Origin: Mytilinidion resinicola
Taxonomy: Eukaryota > Ascomycota > Dothideomycetes > Mytilinidiales > Mytilinidiaceae
Direction: 5' to 3'
DNA: 64,000 nt
Assembly (NCBI RefSeq): GCF_010093595.1
Contig: NW_022985437.1
Span: forward strand, 2,078,697 to 2,142,696
The notes beneath the pieces are model-generated. The model did no database searches and was not told the origin of the DNA. It saw only the letters and a list, made by a program, of their open reading frames with translations. Every line of letters starts with the position of its first letter. Positions within the stretch are counted from its first letter, which is position 1. This document shows positions 33,654-43,185 of this stretch, piece after piece. The position numbers and the translations under genes are program-made.

Positions 33654-36244
33654 TTACCCAAACACCTCATTCTGCCACGGCGCCCTCGTGCTCCCCGCCG
33701 CCTCGATTCTCAACTTCTTCTCCGCCCCATACCGTTCCACAACCCCGTACCGCACCACCTTGTCCCCCTGCTCCGCCACCACCCGCGCCGCGCCCGCATT
33801 GCCGTCGAGCCCGTCGAGCACCGGCGCCCCAAACGCCCTGCCCACCTCAAGCGGATTCAGGCTCACCCGACGCCCGAGCTCCCACCACTGGTTATACAGC
33901 GGCAGAGTCGCGAGCACGCCGAGCAACGACGCGATGACGCCGAGCGCGACGTAGGTTCCGTTCGTGTGGAAGACGGTGGCGGTTTCCCAGCCATGGTAGT
34001 CGACGCGCTGCGCCCACCCTTTTCGCGCGTCGTCGACCTGCGCAGCGCTCATGCCGGGCAGGAAGGCGGTGGAGTTGGCGAGCGCCATGGCGAGGGAGAT
34101 GCGGAAGGCGAGCTCCTGCAGCCCGTCGACGAGGTCGGGCATTGGGTCACGGAAGGTCGCATTGCAGACGTCGCCCGCCGCGTTGCCGGAGGCGTCGAGG
34201 GACGGGGTGGCGTAGCGGATGCCTAGGTCTTGCAGGAAAGGGGGGGTGGTACCGGAGCAAGAGGAGGCGTTGCTGGAAGGCTCGGCCCACGCGTTGCTGG
34301 GTGCGGCGGCGCATTTGGTGTAAAGCTGTGCGCCGAAGTCTTCGCGGATAGAGACGTTGACGGCGATCGGGGGGAAGAGGGTACTGAAGAGGGTGGGCCA
34401 GTATTTGGTTATGAATTTGGGATCGAGAGAGTTGGTGGTGTTGAAGGATTCGCTTGAGGTTTGGTTGGTGAGGTTCTCGTGAGAGTTCTGGCGCGAGATG
34501 GTGTTGTTGGTGAGGGTGATGGGGTAGGTGACTGTCCCTTGGGTGAGGGAGCAGGTGTGGGTTTGGATGGTGCCGGCGCAATTAGGTTCGGTTTTGAAGG
34601 TGGTGAAGAGGGTGAGGGATTGGTCGTCGGAGGTGTTGTAGCCGACGGAGAAGAAGTTGAAGTTGTAGTCTTGCGCGGCTAGGTTTTTGCAGTGGGATCG
34701 ACAGGTTTTGTCGGTGCAAGTTTTACAGCTTTCTGGGAGGGAGGTAAGGTCGAAAGATTGCTCGCTCGTAGTGCAGGTTACATTGAAGCCGATTCCCTAC
34801 AGATAGTTAGTCTGTAGTCTCGTTCGGGAAGGATTAAACGTCTGTATATCTATACCTTGGCCGTTGCTGTGCAGATGTCGCCGCATCCGGGCGATTCGTG
34901 TGGAAAAGGGGCCCCAGCGCTGAAGTTTCTTACAAGAGCAGAGAGCTCTGGCGTAAACGAGCCCCTTATCTGTTGGTCGGTCGTGGCAGACTCGAAATAG
35001 TCTATTAAAGGGTTTGATGCCATCTGGATATCTATTGTGCCACTGGTAGGAAGCAAATCATTAGTGACGGTAGAGGCGCGTTGAAAAAAAGGCCCTCGTG
35101 TAGTAGAGACTGCGGCGAGAAGACATGCTAAAAAGGTGCACCATTAGACATGAGAATAAATCAGAGATCATGAAGGCTACATACCAACAGCGACCATATT
35201 AAAGCGAAGACGTATGGCGCATCGTAGAGCACCAGATAACCAGCCAGATTCGAAAATATCGTACAAAACGCTTATCTACACCGCGAAAGTCAGTCTTGCA
35301 GAACCACGTAAATTGTGCGATATCTAAAATGTATAAAAAATTAGTGAGGGCCACTAACGAGCTACTTACAAAGACTCCACGCATGGCCTGTGTCCAAAAT
35401 CGGACGGTTAGACCTTCCGCTAAAGCGAACGCAGCCAATGAATCCATAATCAGGGAAAAGCCTGAAAGATAGACTGAAGGCTGTATGTTGTTCACTTGCC
35501 ACTTGCTGACACGATCACCATCACTTGCCAGCAGTATGCCCAAGGACGCTCCAGTGACTGCACTATCGTCAGCGGTCGTAAGCGTACTGGAACGGGTTCT
35601 AGAAATAGTGGGTAGAGGATATAGAGGTTGAAAATAGCGATAGAGCGGAATACAAACATACAAGCAATCACTCCGAGAAGCGCACCAAACCCCCACACGG
35701 GAAACCTCATAATATGCCCAGGCCTCCAAGCATCCATCACTCGCCTAGGACGTCTGAGATGTTGCTGCGATCCATAGCTCGGAGGCCGTGTCTCTCGTGT
35801 ATCGTGTGCGTTGTATGCGATTGCTTCGTAGTCCGGCTTGGGCCCGTGTTCCTGGGCAGGCCCGAAGGGAGTGACATTCTGGTATGCAACAGGCTCCTCG
35901 TATGGCCTATTCAGCACGGCTCTCGACTCAAATAACGAAGCCTCGGTGCCGTGAGTTGAAGAGCCATGTTGCTGCGGCAGAAGTGAAACTTGAGCTATCG
36001 ATACTGGTGATGGCTGAGAGAAAGACCGCGCCGAGCGGACTGAAGGTTGCGCAGAGAAGTTTGCATGAGATACTAACGGCGACGGTTGGAACGGCGAGGT
36101 TGTCGATTCGTCTTCTAGCGACTCTCTAGAAAAGCTGGGGTGGTATGCTTCGTATTGAGATGGAGTGGCGTGGGCTGAAAGCATGGAAACGGCATCGTCG
36201 TCGGGTTTTCTTCCAACACCCAAATAGTTCATGCCATACTCCAT
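33654..36244 (-). CDS. Multi-pass fungal membrane protein of unknown function
   Basis: I start it at ATG 36244 (MEYGMNYLGVGRKPDD). The cytosolic N-terminus of about 180 residues is Ser/Pro-rich. A first helix (FPVWGFGALLGVIA) precedes ASLGILLASDGDRVSKWQV, IQPSVYLSGFSLIMDSLAAFALAEG and the conserved-looking FWTQAMRG. After a spliced junction at about 35282-35370 it reads ISVLYDIFESGWLSGAL, then LRFNMVAVACLLAAVS. A long Asn/Cys-rich extracellular domain with many N-glycosylation sites follows, in a final exon from about 34797 that includes CKTCTDKTCRSHCKN. The last helix is VALGVIASLLGVLATLPL, before a conserved cytosolic tail (SLNPLEVGRAFGAP). I recognise this as a widespread ascomycete family with no known function. 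About five introns; exact borders are uncertain. Confidence 0.8.
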
Positions 36245-37823
36245 GCCGTCTGCCACGAAAAGTGAACATTGAGAAACGGAATTGGCGATACAGAGTCAGT
36301 AGTATAATCTGGCCCCATGTTCCCGTACTCTGCGGCCTCAGGATATCCCTGCGACGCCGTCGAGGGAAGGGCGTCCGCAGCGCTTCCGGACCGCTGGCGG
36401 CCCTGCTGGTTTGCATCCTTCAGATGGCCAGTGGGTTTGCTGTGCTGCACGCTCCGCGCCACCTCCGTCGAGCAGGTCGAAGGAGACACAGCCCGAACGG
36501 GAGGGGGCATGGCGGCAGGGTAGGGTGGAGTGGTGATTGAGTCCCGACCGGCCACTCGGCACGGCAGCGTGTGATGCTGCAGAGGCGATGTCGACCGGCC
36601 CATGGATGTTGCACTCGTCTGGCCCGAATGGGTTCCCGCTGGCAGTGAAACGGCCCTACAGAAGCTTGTCTGCGAGGCTGAGCAACCGCCGTGATCTCCC
36701 TGGCCCGCCTCATCAACTTCTTCATCTCTCGTTATTTTTAGACGAGCAGCGGAGAGCGCACCGCGCGGTGGCCATATGGTCATGTCCGGTCCCACGCTCC
36801 GTGAGTCGTGCGTCGTCCTTTGCAGTAGCCATTGTCCATCATCCATCAAGACCCGATCTCAACTACGCATGCAGAAAAGGATCACCGCTAGGCCACCCAT
36901 CTCTTCGACACTCTTACACCACTTGTGCTGCCTCTGCTTTTCAGACAGGGAAGTATGTGCCGCTTCCGTCGGCGAGGCCGTTGCAGCATCGCGGCCTCGA
37001 TGTTTCAGACCATGTGCCGAACCCCAGGAGGCGCGCGCAACAACCCGCATCTCCGGGGCACTGCAAATCGCTGATTGGACGGCCCGGGCCGTTTGAAGGA
37101 CTGGCAGGTGCTTCTACGGTCCCGCATCGCTCCACGTCACGTGATCAAGCAATATGCCTCGCCCCTATACTAGTCAAACACTATTGAGCCCGACATCCTT
37201 CGTTGCCTTCACACGCAACGCTTCTCATTAGTCCATTTCTTAGCTCTTCCAAATCGTATACGTCGGCCTGTAAAGAAACCGAAACGCGAAATGAAAGGAT
37301 CCGCTGCGCCTCCAGATCCTCATTAGGTCTGAAGTTTCGACTGGGACTCACACGGACTGCAAAGAGTAAAAATAGTGGGATGTTCAAACTGCTTCCACTT
37401 CAAACTCGTGCTTCGCGTCCGAGCATTTGGACTTCGTTGGCTTACAGTGAGGATTGCAATGGCGTTGCTGCCATTGTCTGCTTCTGTAGCTTGGCAGGTG
37501 TTTGACGAGATGAGTGTGAGGTGCCCTGGCGGTGAAGGAATCCTGCGCTTCTGACGACGTGCTGTCGAATTCCTTGGGGATTTCACTTCTACATTGTACG
37601 TATGAGCTCTATCTGTCGAAAGGAAGAGCATTCAACCATCGCTTCAAGATCCCCCGACGCTAAATCTTTTTGGAAACTATCAGACACTCAACTTGAGCAC
37701 TGGTAAGCATGTAAGACTGTTCGTACTTTCTTCGAGCAAGGCGTTCACACTCAAACATTGCGTTCGATCCCCTTATATCCTTAAAACTATATTGGTATAA
37801 ATGTTATATAAATAAAAAGATCT
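36245..37823. other. Intergenic region left of the transposon
   Basis: About 1.6 kb. The first 900 bp are GC-rich and open in several frames (for example 36229-36849 minus), which might hide a 5' exon of the neighbouring membrane-protein gene, but no splice in frame could be found. It includes TCACGTGA at 37137-37144. The last 60 bp before the transposon are AT-rich. Confidence 0.5.
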
Positions 37824-37825
37824 TA

Positions 37826-37875
37826 ACGTATTCCACAAGCGAGCCGTCCACCCAAGCGAGCCGTCCACTTCATCA
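37826..37875 (+). repeat. Left terminal inverted repeat, 50 bp
   Basis: It begins ACGTATTCC and is a perfect inverse match of 39619-39668; homology continues 7 bp further with one mismatch. It contains the 16-bp box CAAGCGAGCCGTCCAC twice, in direct orientation, 1 bp apart. Confidence 0.95.
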
Positions 37876-37906
37876 CGAAAACGCGACGCGTCAACTTCCA
37901 ACCACC

Positions 37907-39568
37907 ATGCGTCGACAACACAACGTGCAATCAATACAAAATGAAGGTCGAATATGCATGGCTATCGCAGCAATCAATCGGCAGCAATTTACAAGCGAAC
38001 GGCGCGCTATTACAACATATGACGTCCCCAGAAGCACACTTCGAGATCGACGCGCTGGAACAACCCCACGACGCGATTCTGAGCCTAATTCGAAGAAGCT
38101 TTCAAAGCTAGAGGAATCAGTTATCACTCAACATATACTCGACCTGGATTTGCGAGGATTTCCGCCTAGCTTGTATGCTGTACGAGAGATGGCCAACAAA
38201 TTGCTTGCTGAGCGCGCCGCCGGCCAAGTTGGCAAGAACTGGCCAGAGAACTTTGTCAAGCGAACACCTGAGCTCAAAACACAATTCAATCGAAAGTACG
38301 ACCGTCAAAGAGCTCTATGCGAGGATCCAAAAGCTATTAGCGATTGGTTTGAGCTTGTGCGCAATACAAAAGCAAAGTATGGCATCCTGGATGAAGATAC
38401 ACACAACTTCGATGAAGCCGGCTTCCAAATGGGTGTCATTTCAACGGGCGTAGTTGTAACAGGCTCTGAGCGCCGTAATCGTCCAAAATCTGTGCAGCCA
38501 GGCAATCGCGAATGGACAACAATAATCCAAGGTGTTAATGCCTGTGGATGGGCTATTCCACTATTTATTATCTTTGCAGGCATATACCACCTTTCTGCAT
38601 GGTACGAGGGCAACGATATACCACCAGATTGGGTTATAGCAGTAAGCGATAATGGCTGGACAACAAATGAGCTTGGTATTACCTGGCTACACCATTTCAA
38701 TGCGCATACAAAAGATCGCACGATAGGCACGCACCGGCTGCTGATTATTGATGGCCACGAGAGCCATATCTCGCTCGAATTCCAACAGATTTGCAAGGAG
38801 AATAATATCATTACTCTCTGTATGCCAGCGCATTCATCGCACCTGCTACAGCCGCTTGATGTTGGCTGCTTTGCGCCAATGAAAAAGGCGTATGGGCGCC
38901 AAATTGAGGACTTGGTGCGCCACAATATCAACCATATCACCAAGCTAGAGTTCCTGCCAGCATTCAAAGCAGCTTTCTACAGCTCAATCACAAAGAGCAA
39001 CATTTGCGCAGGCTTTCGAGGCGCAGGCCTTGTACCACTTGATCCAGAAGCAGTGCTATTAAAGCTTGATGTTAGGCTCCGTACGCCGTCGCCTCCGCCT
39101 GCCGCCGTGGAGGCTCCATGGGAATCAAAAACACCAAGCAACGCTCTTGAGCTAGGCTCTCAATCAGCTTTGATTCGTGAGCGCATTCAAATGCATCAAA
39201 ATAGCTCGCCTACAGCCATTCTTGACTCGCTTGATAGCCTCTCCAAAGGTGCTGAAAGCATGATGCATCAAGCTGCGCTGCTGCGCGATACCGTTACCAG
39301 CCTTCAAAAGGCAAATGAAGCCGCCACAAAGCGCAAGGCGCGCAAAAAAAAGCGCATTCAGAGGGAAGGAACTCTGATAATGGAAGCAGGCTCTCAAATA
39401 GCTGCTCAACGGCTCGAGAAGGACGCTCAAAGCAAAAAGCAGCAAGGTGGAGCAGGCTCTGATGGAATCGTGCGGCGCTGTGGGCGCTGCGGCGAGTCAG
39501 GGCACAACATTCGTACGTGCAAAAACGATGCAGAGGTTGCTGCAGATCAGGCTACAAGTTGTATATAG
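37907..39568 (+). CDS. Pogo/Fot1-like DDE transposase with C-terminal zinc knuckle
   Basis: A single exon of 553 residues starts at ATG 37907, 31 bp inside the left terminal repeat. Residues about 60-150 form a CENP-B/Tc5-type DNA-binding region (GFPPSLYAVREMANKLL and NWPENFVKRTPEL). The DDE_1 catalytic core has Asp169 in FDEAGFQMG, Asp282 in IIDGHESH and Asp318 in HLLQPLDVGCF, the DDD triad of pogo-type enzymes. FRGAGLVPLDPEAVL closes the core. A Lys/Arg-rich coiled segment follows, then a CX2CX4HX4C zinc knuckle (Cys525, Cys528, His533, Cys538) at the very end. The enzyme cuts at the terminal repeats and inserts at TA. All catalytic residues are present, so it may be active. Confidence 0.96.
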   Translation: MRRQHNVQSIQNEGRICMAIAAINRQQFTSERRAITTYDVPRSTLRDRRAGTTPRRDSEPNSKKLSKLEESVITQHILDLDLRGFPPSLYAVREMANKLLAERAAGQVGKNWPENFVKRTPELKTQFNRKYDRQRALCEDPKAISDWFELVRNTKAKYGILDEDTHNFDEAGFQMGVISTGVVVTGSERRNRPKSVQPGNREWTTIIQGVNACGWAIPLFIIFAGIYHLSAWYEGNDIPPDWVIAVSDNGWTTNELGITWLHHFNAHTKDRTIGTHRLLIIDGHESHISLEFQQICKENNIITLCMPAHSSHLLQPLDVGCFAPMKKAYGRQIEDLVRHNINHITKLEFLPAFKAAFYSSITKSNICAGFRGAGLVPLDPEAVLLKLDVRLRTPSPPPAAVEAPWESKTPSNALELGSQSALIRERIQMHQNSSPTAILDSLDSLSKGAESMMHQAALLRDTVTSLQKANEAATKRKARKKKRIQREGTLIMEAGSQIAAQRLEKDAQSKKQQGGAGSDGIVRRCGRCGESGHNIRTCKNDAEVAADQATSCI

Positions 39569-39618
39569 TTGATATCTATTGGCGTTGTGGAGCAATTAAC
39601 GTTTGAGGCAGGTTTTCA

Positions 39619-39668
39619 TGATGAAGTGGACGGCTCGCTTGGGTGGACGGCTCGCTTGTGGAATACGT
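39619..39668 (-). repeat. Right terminal inverted repeat, 50 bp
   Basis: A perfect inverse copy of 37826-37875, including both 16-bp boxes. It starts 51 bp after the transposase stop codon. Confidence 0.95.
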
Positions 39669-39670
39669 TA

Positions 39671-40062
39671 TCCTATATACGGTTATAATTTATTGTAAGC
39701 ACTATTGTATTACAAAGATATTGAGCCGATTACACTATCACTGGCATTAATGGGACCGAATCTGAAAACTATGATGAGGCTGGGGTTTCTTGCTACACCC
39801 AGTATTAATGCTCCGAAAACTACACCTATTCCAACTCCTGCTCCAATTAAACCTGCTGCCGTTTCCGAGTCAACTCTCAACAAATATAAATTCGATGTGG
39901 GGTTTCCGCCCCACGAACTTCCGAAGCGGAATTTCTGATACTGAACTCTTGCATGAAGTTCTTGATACCTCCCATTCAACTCTATATCTACCAACTAACA
40001 TCGCGTGAAAATATCAATATGCTCCACTCCAGCAACCCTCCAAATATACCAACACTCCACCC
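39671..40062. other. Intergenic region right of the transposon
   Basis: A 392-bp AT-rich stretch between the transposon and the next gene. Two short frames overlap on opposite strands; neither has features of a real gene. Confidence 0.5.
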
Positions 40063-40950
40063 ATGCTCGAACAAACAATGTCTCAGCCTCCAGGCCCACC
40101 CTCTCCCGGTTCCTACACGACCCTCCCCCTAACCGGTCCTCACTCCATCGGCGTCGGACACGCCCTCATCACCCTCGTCGAGCCCCACCCGGGCCACGAG
40201 CGCGCCTACAACCGCTGGTACGAAGACGACCACATGTTCTCGGGAGCTCTCTATCTGCCCTGGCTCTTCTCCGGTCGACGATGGGTCGCAACCCACGACC
40301 TCCAACAGCTCCGCTTCCCCCGCGACCACGCTCTCTTCGACCCGCTCTCGCAAGGCTGCTACCTGAGCACCTACTGGATCACCCCCGGCCGCATCGCCGA
40401 GCACAAAGAATGGAGCTTCTCGGTATACAACCGGCTGGTCGCCGAGTGCCGCGTCAACGACCACCGCGACCACGTCTTCACCTCCTTCCAAGACAAGTCC
40501 GGGACCGTGTACCACTCCCCCTCAACCCCTAGAGACGTCTTCACCCTCCTCGACCCCTCCCCTGGGCTCGTTATGGAGATCCTCGACGCGGATGACGAGG
40601 CGCCGGACTCGAGCGCCCTGAGAAAGTGGCTGCTAGATGTGCACCTCCCTGCTCGAGTCAGCGTGCCGCACAGTCCGGTCGATAGTGCGATGGTCTTCGC
40701 GACAAGGCCGCTGGAGGCGATGCCGCCAGAAGTGCTGGCGCGGATCGGCGAGATTGCGGGGGCGGCGAATGAGCCGCGGCGAGTGACGGTGCTGTGGTTC
40801 CTGAAGCGGGATCCGCGGGAGGTGTGGGAGTGGGTTGCGGGGGAGGAGGAGCGGGTGAAGGCGGGCGGGGAGGGGAGGGTGAGGTTCTGTGCGCCGTTTG
40901 TGCCGGCGAGGATGGGCACGAATGAGTATGATGACCAGTTGAGGGGATGA
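40063..40950 (+). CDS. Intronless protein with two alpha/beta-barrel-like halves
   Basis: A single exon of 295 residues, GC-rich with strong third-position G/C. The N-terminal half begins with HALITLVEPHPGHERAYNRWYEDDH, a strand followed by a helix with a conserved WY..DDH. The second half repeats the pattern in VMEILDADD and ALRKWLLDVHLPARV. Such strand-helix-WY/W..H patterns are typical of dimeric alpha/beta barrels of the EthD/Dabb type, here apparently fused in tandem. I recall similar proteins mainly from actinobacteria and fungi, without assigned function. No signal peptide. It could act on a small lipophilic substrate, but that is only inferred from the fold. Confidence 0.8.
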   Translation: MLEQTMSQPPGPPSPGSYTTLPLTGPHSIGVGHALITLVEPHPGHERAYNRWYEDDHMFSGALYLPWLFSGRRWVATHDLQQLRFPRDHALFDPLSQGCYLSTYWITPGRIAEHKEWSFSVYNRLVAECRVNDHRDHVFTSFQDKSGTVYHSPSTPRDVFTLLDPSPGLVMEILDADDEAPDSSALRKWLLDVHLPARVSVPHSPVDSAMVFATRPLEAMPPEVLARIGEIAGAANEPRRVTVLWFLKRDPREVWEWVAGEEERVKAGGEGRVRFCAPFVPARMGTNEYDDQLRG

Positions 40951-41736
40951 GCGTCATGCCGTCAGAATTACGGGGAGCTTTAACTTGAAAAAGGGCGCGC
41001 AGTGCCTTCAAGTCGGGCTGGCAGGCGTTTTTTATGATCCTGCCCTTATGATTATGAGGGTCCATCTAGGCAAACAAATCTCAAATGATACCTTAAAAGG
41101 AAGTTCCTTCTTGGCTCCTCCAATACTAACCAACGGAAACAGACATAGGCCTGCTCAGCGATCCCGTAAAAAATGCCGCTCTACAGTATAGCAAGGCAGT
41201 AATAGCTAGGCCAGCCAAACTGTTTTGCCATTCGAATTCGAGTCCCGCGTGGACTGCTCATTATTAAGAATTACCTCTAGAGTATGGAAGTCTTCTAGCA
41301 GTGGTGATGGTGAGATGTGGAAAGGAGTCTAGATCCTACTGTGCCGACTCCAAAAGCATAACTAGATTTCTCCCAAAGCACTAACGTGCCTGAAATAGCA
41401 GTAAAGACGTATTATCATTCACAACCTCACCATCCAATTTAGGTACGTTGAAATGAATCATTTCCCATTTCAACTAGCATAGTGCTACCAAGACGATGGC
41501 GATGCTATCCGACTAATTCCGCAACGTCCAGCGCCTGTTTCTGCAAGCGCAGAAAGCACTCCGTAAGACCCCCGGCCATACGATACCAATGAAATCGTGG
41601 AAATGATTGTGTGTATTTTGAGTAATCTCGTGTCCCTGTATATTTTTCCGTCCATCAGTCCAGTGGAAGCTACCAGAGTATCGTTGCTGCACTTGACGAG
41701 ATAGCGGTGAGGCTCCATGGTAGTATCCAATCCAGC
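40951..41736. other. Intergenic region carrying a tRNA-like repeat
   Basis: A 786-bp gap between convergent genes. It contains the SINE-like repeat copy at 41123-41248. Otherwise nothing recognised. Confidence 0.55.
41123..41248 (+). repeat. tRNA-like SINE-type repeat, copy 2
   Basis: Aligns with the minus strand of 33254-33390. Of the first 32 bases around CTCTACAGTATAG, 25 are identical; five of the seven differences are G in copy 1 to A here. A TTCGAGTCCCGC block matches the pol III B box. The A box is degraded (TAGCAAGGCAGTAA). Confidence 0.6.
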
Positions 41737-43185
41737 TCAGCAGATACCCTCCATTGCCGTGAGTACTTGGTCCTCGCGGGGTCGCTTCTTGGACTGCCCG
41801 CGAGTATTCGGGGATTTGACGGCGTTGTGAAGGTTGTGCTCAACCGTAAAGTCATCGCCGCCAAGAGCGAACTGCTCCTTGACATCATTCATGAAAACTT
41901 TCATGAAGACATCGACAAAGTAGTTGGAGCCTTCCATGCAGATTACATCGATCTTGACGGACTCTAGAGAGTTCTTCTCCCGGAAATTTTTTCCCAGGTC
42001 CAACTTGACTTTATTCCACTCCTCCAATTGGCCCAGCGTCCTTTCGGAGATCCTCAAGGTGAGGTTACGAACATTGTGAAGTGTCGCAGCACTGATGAAC
42101 TCTGTGATCTTGTGTTTCTTTGGTGTCACCGCACTGATAGTGAGGCCCTTTTCGTGAAGGACTTCCATAGCCTCGGCCCTAATTTCCTTGTTCAGGCGGA
42201 GAATGGCAGGGCTGTACACGTGGTGGATCTTCTCCCTGGGAATCTTGGTGGCGTTCTTGCTCTTGCGTGCATGACTGCTCAAGATCGCCTTTTGCTTGAT
42301 GACCTTTGCCATTACATCCATCGCCTCGTTATAATCCAAGGAGTAGTCGTATATTCGCTTGCGGATAGATTGCGGGAGTTCCATAAACTGGTAGTTGGTT
42401 GGAATCTCCATCGCGCTTGCAATGTGCGCGGAATGCTCGAAGTCCGAGAGGATGCCTTCGAAGGAGACATCCTTGATGTTGCGCAGAGATGAGAACTCGC
42501 TGAGCGCCATGTCGATCTCCTCACGAAGATAGCATTGAGTTGGAGGGCAGAGCTTGAAGTGGGCAGAGATTCGATCATCGTGCAAGCGGACTGTCAGCTT
42601 CTTCAAGCTGTTGCCACCAAACTCCCACACCCGGCTTAGATCTTCGGCGATACGCTCGAGAGATCTCATGTTGACCATGAAGTACTGGTCTTCGTCGAAT
42701 TGCTGGATAGAGATTGTAACGTGCTCAAGGTTGCGCAGGATGTTCGGGGTAATGACCTTGGTGAGGTCATCGACTCCAAAGATGTTTGGCAGAACTAGTG
42801 GAACCTTCCGAAGCTCGTTGGAGAGCTCTCCCGTGATCTGTTTACAAACGAGGAACAGAGCTGGAGTTGTCATCGATAGGAGTGGATGGCCACCGATGCC
42901 TGAGTAGCAGTGTCTAGCCATTTCAGTCAAATATCCGCTGACTCCATCGAAAGTAAGGACCTGGCCGTAAACCATGAGGCGCATCTCGGCGGGCAAGTCG
43001 AGGAACCTGAAGGTCTGTCGAACGGCACGATCGAAGCCACGTGTCCTCATCGTCCTCCCTTTGTACAGGGCTAAAGAGCCCGGCACGAAGCTCGGCACGA
43101 GGGTGCTCGTAGCCATCCTCCCTGTCCATCGTGTATCTTGCTGCGGGGCGCGACGCACGCTCTGTGCCTTCCATGCGCCTACCAT
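41737..43185 (-). CDS. F-box-like/2EXR-type fungal protein with two related motifs
   Basis: A single exon of 482 residues starts at ATG 43185. The first F-box-like motif is FRFLDLPAEMRLMVYGQVL (about residues 59-77). A second, YQFMELPQSIRKRIYDYSL, occurs near the middle. Each is followed by segments such as PALFLVCKQITGELSNEL and PAILRLNKEIRAEAMEVL, the pattern of fungal DUF/2EXR proteins in which an LPxExRxxIY motif precedes a conserved L.N..IR.E helix. The C-terminus is basic (KKRPRED). Such proteins are abundant in filamentous ascomycetes and mostly uncharacterised. A role in SCF-type ubiquitin ligation is possible for true F-boxes but not shown here. Confidence 0.84.
   Translation of the reverse strand: MVGAWKAQSVRRAPQQDTRWTGRMATSTLVPSFVPGSLALYKGRTMRTRGFDRAVRQTFRFLDLPAEMRLMVYGQVLTFDGVSGYLTEMARHCYSGIGGHPLLSMTTPALFLVCKQITGELSNELRKVPLVLPNIFGVDDLTKVITPNILRNLEHVTISIQQFDEDQYFMVNMRSLERIAEDLSRVWEFGGNSLKKLTVRLHDDRISAHFKLCPPTQCYLREEIDMALSEFSSLRNIKDVSFEGILSDFEHSAHIASAMEIPTNYQFMELPQSIRKRIYDYSLDYNEAMDVMAKVIKQKAILSSHARKSKNATKIPREKIHHVYSPAILRLNKEIRAEAMEVLHEKGLTISAVTPKKHKITEFISAATLHNVRNLTLRISERTLGQLEEWNKVKLDLGKNFREKNSLESVKIDVICMEGSNYFVDVFMKVFMNDVKEQFALGGDDFTVEHNLHNAVKSPNTRGQSKKRPREDQVLTAMEGIC

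Larger units (their letters stand above)
37826..39668 (+). mobile_element. Complete pogo/Fot1-like (Tc1-mariner superfamily) DNA transposon
   Basis: The element is 1843 bp, bounded by perfect 50-bp terminal inverted repeats and a TA dinucleotide on each side (37824-37825 and 39669-39670), the target duplication of this superfamily. One uninterrupted transposase frame fills the interior. Intact ends, intact frame and absence of CpA-type mutation damage suggest recent insertion. It lies in intergenic DNA and disrupts no gene I can see. Confidence 0.95.

Noticed and set aside
34142..34682. Long antisense frames opposite the membrane protein's last exon
   Set aside because: The minus strand encodes a coherent Asn/Cys-rich extracellular domain continuing in frame to the last helix; the plus-strand frames are Gly/Arg/Val repeats from composition.
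36229..36849. Minus-strand frame of 206 codons just upstream of the membrane-protein gene
   Set aside because: Considered as a 5' exon, but no donor/acceptor pair joins it in phase to MEYGMNYLG, and the sequence has no recognisable feature.
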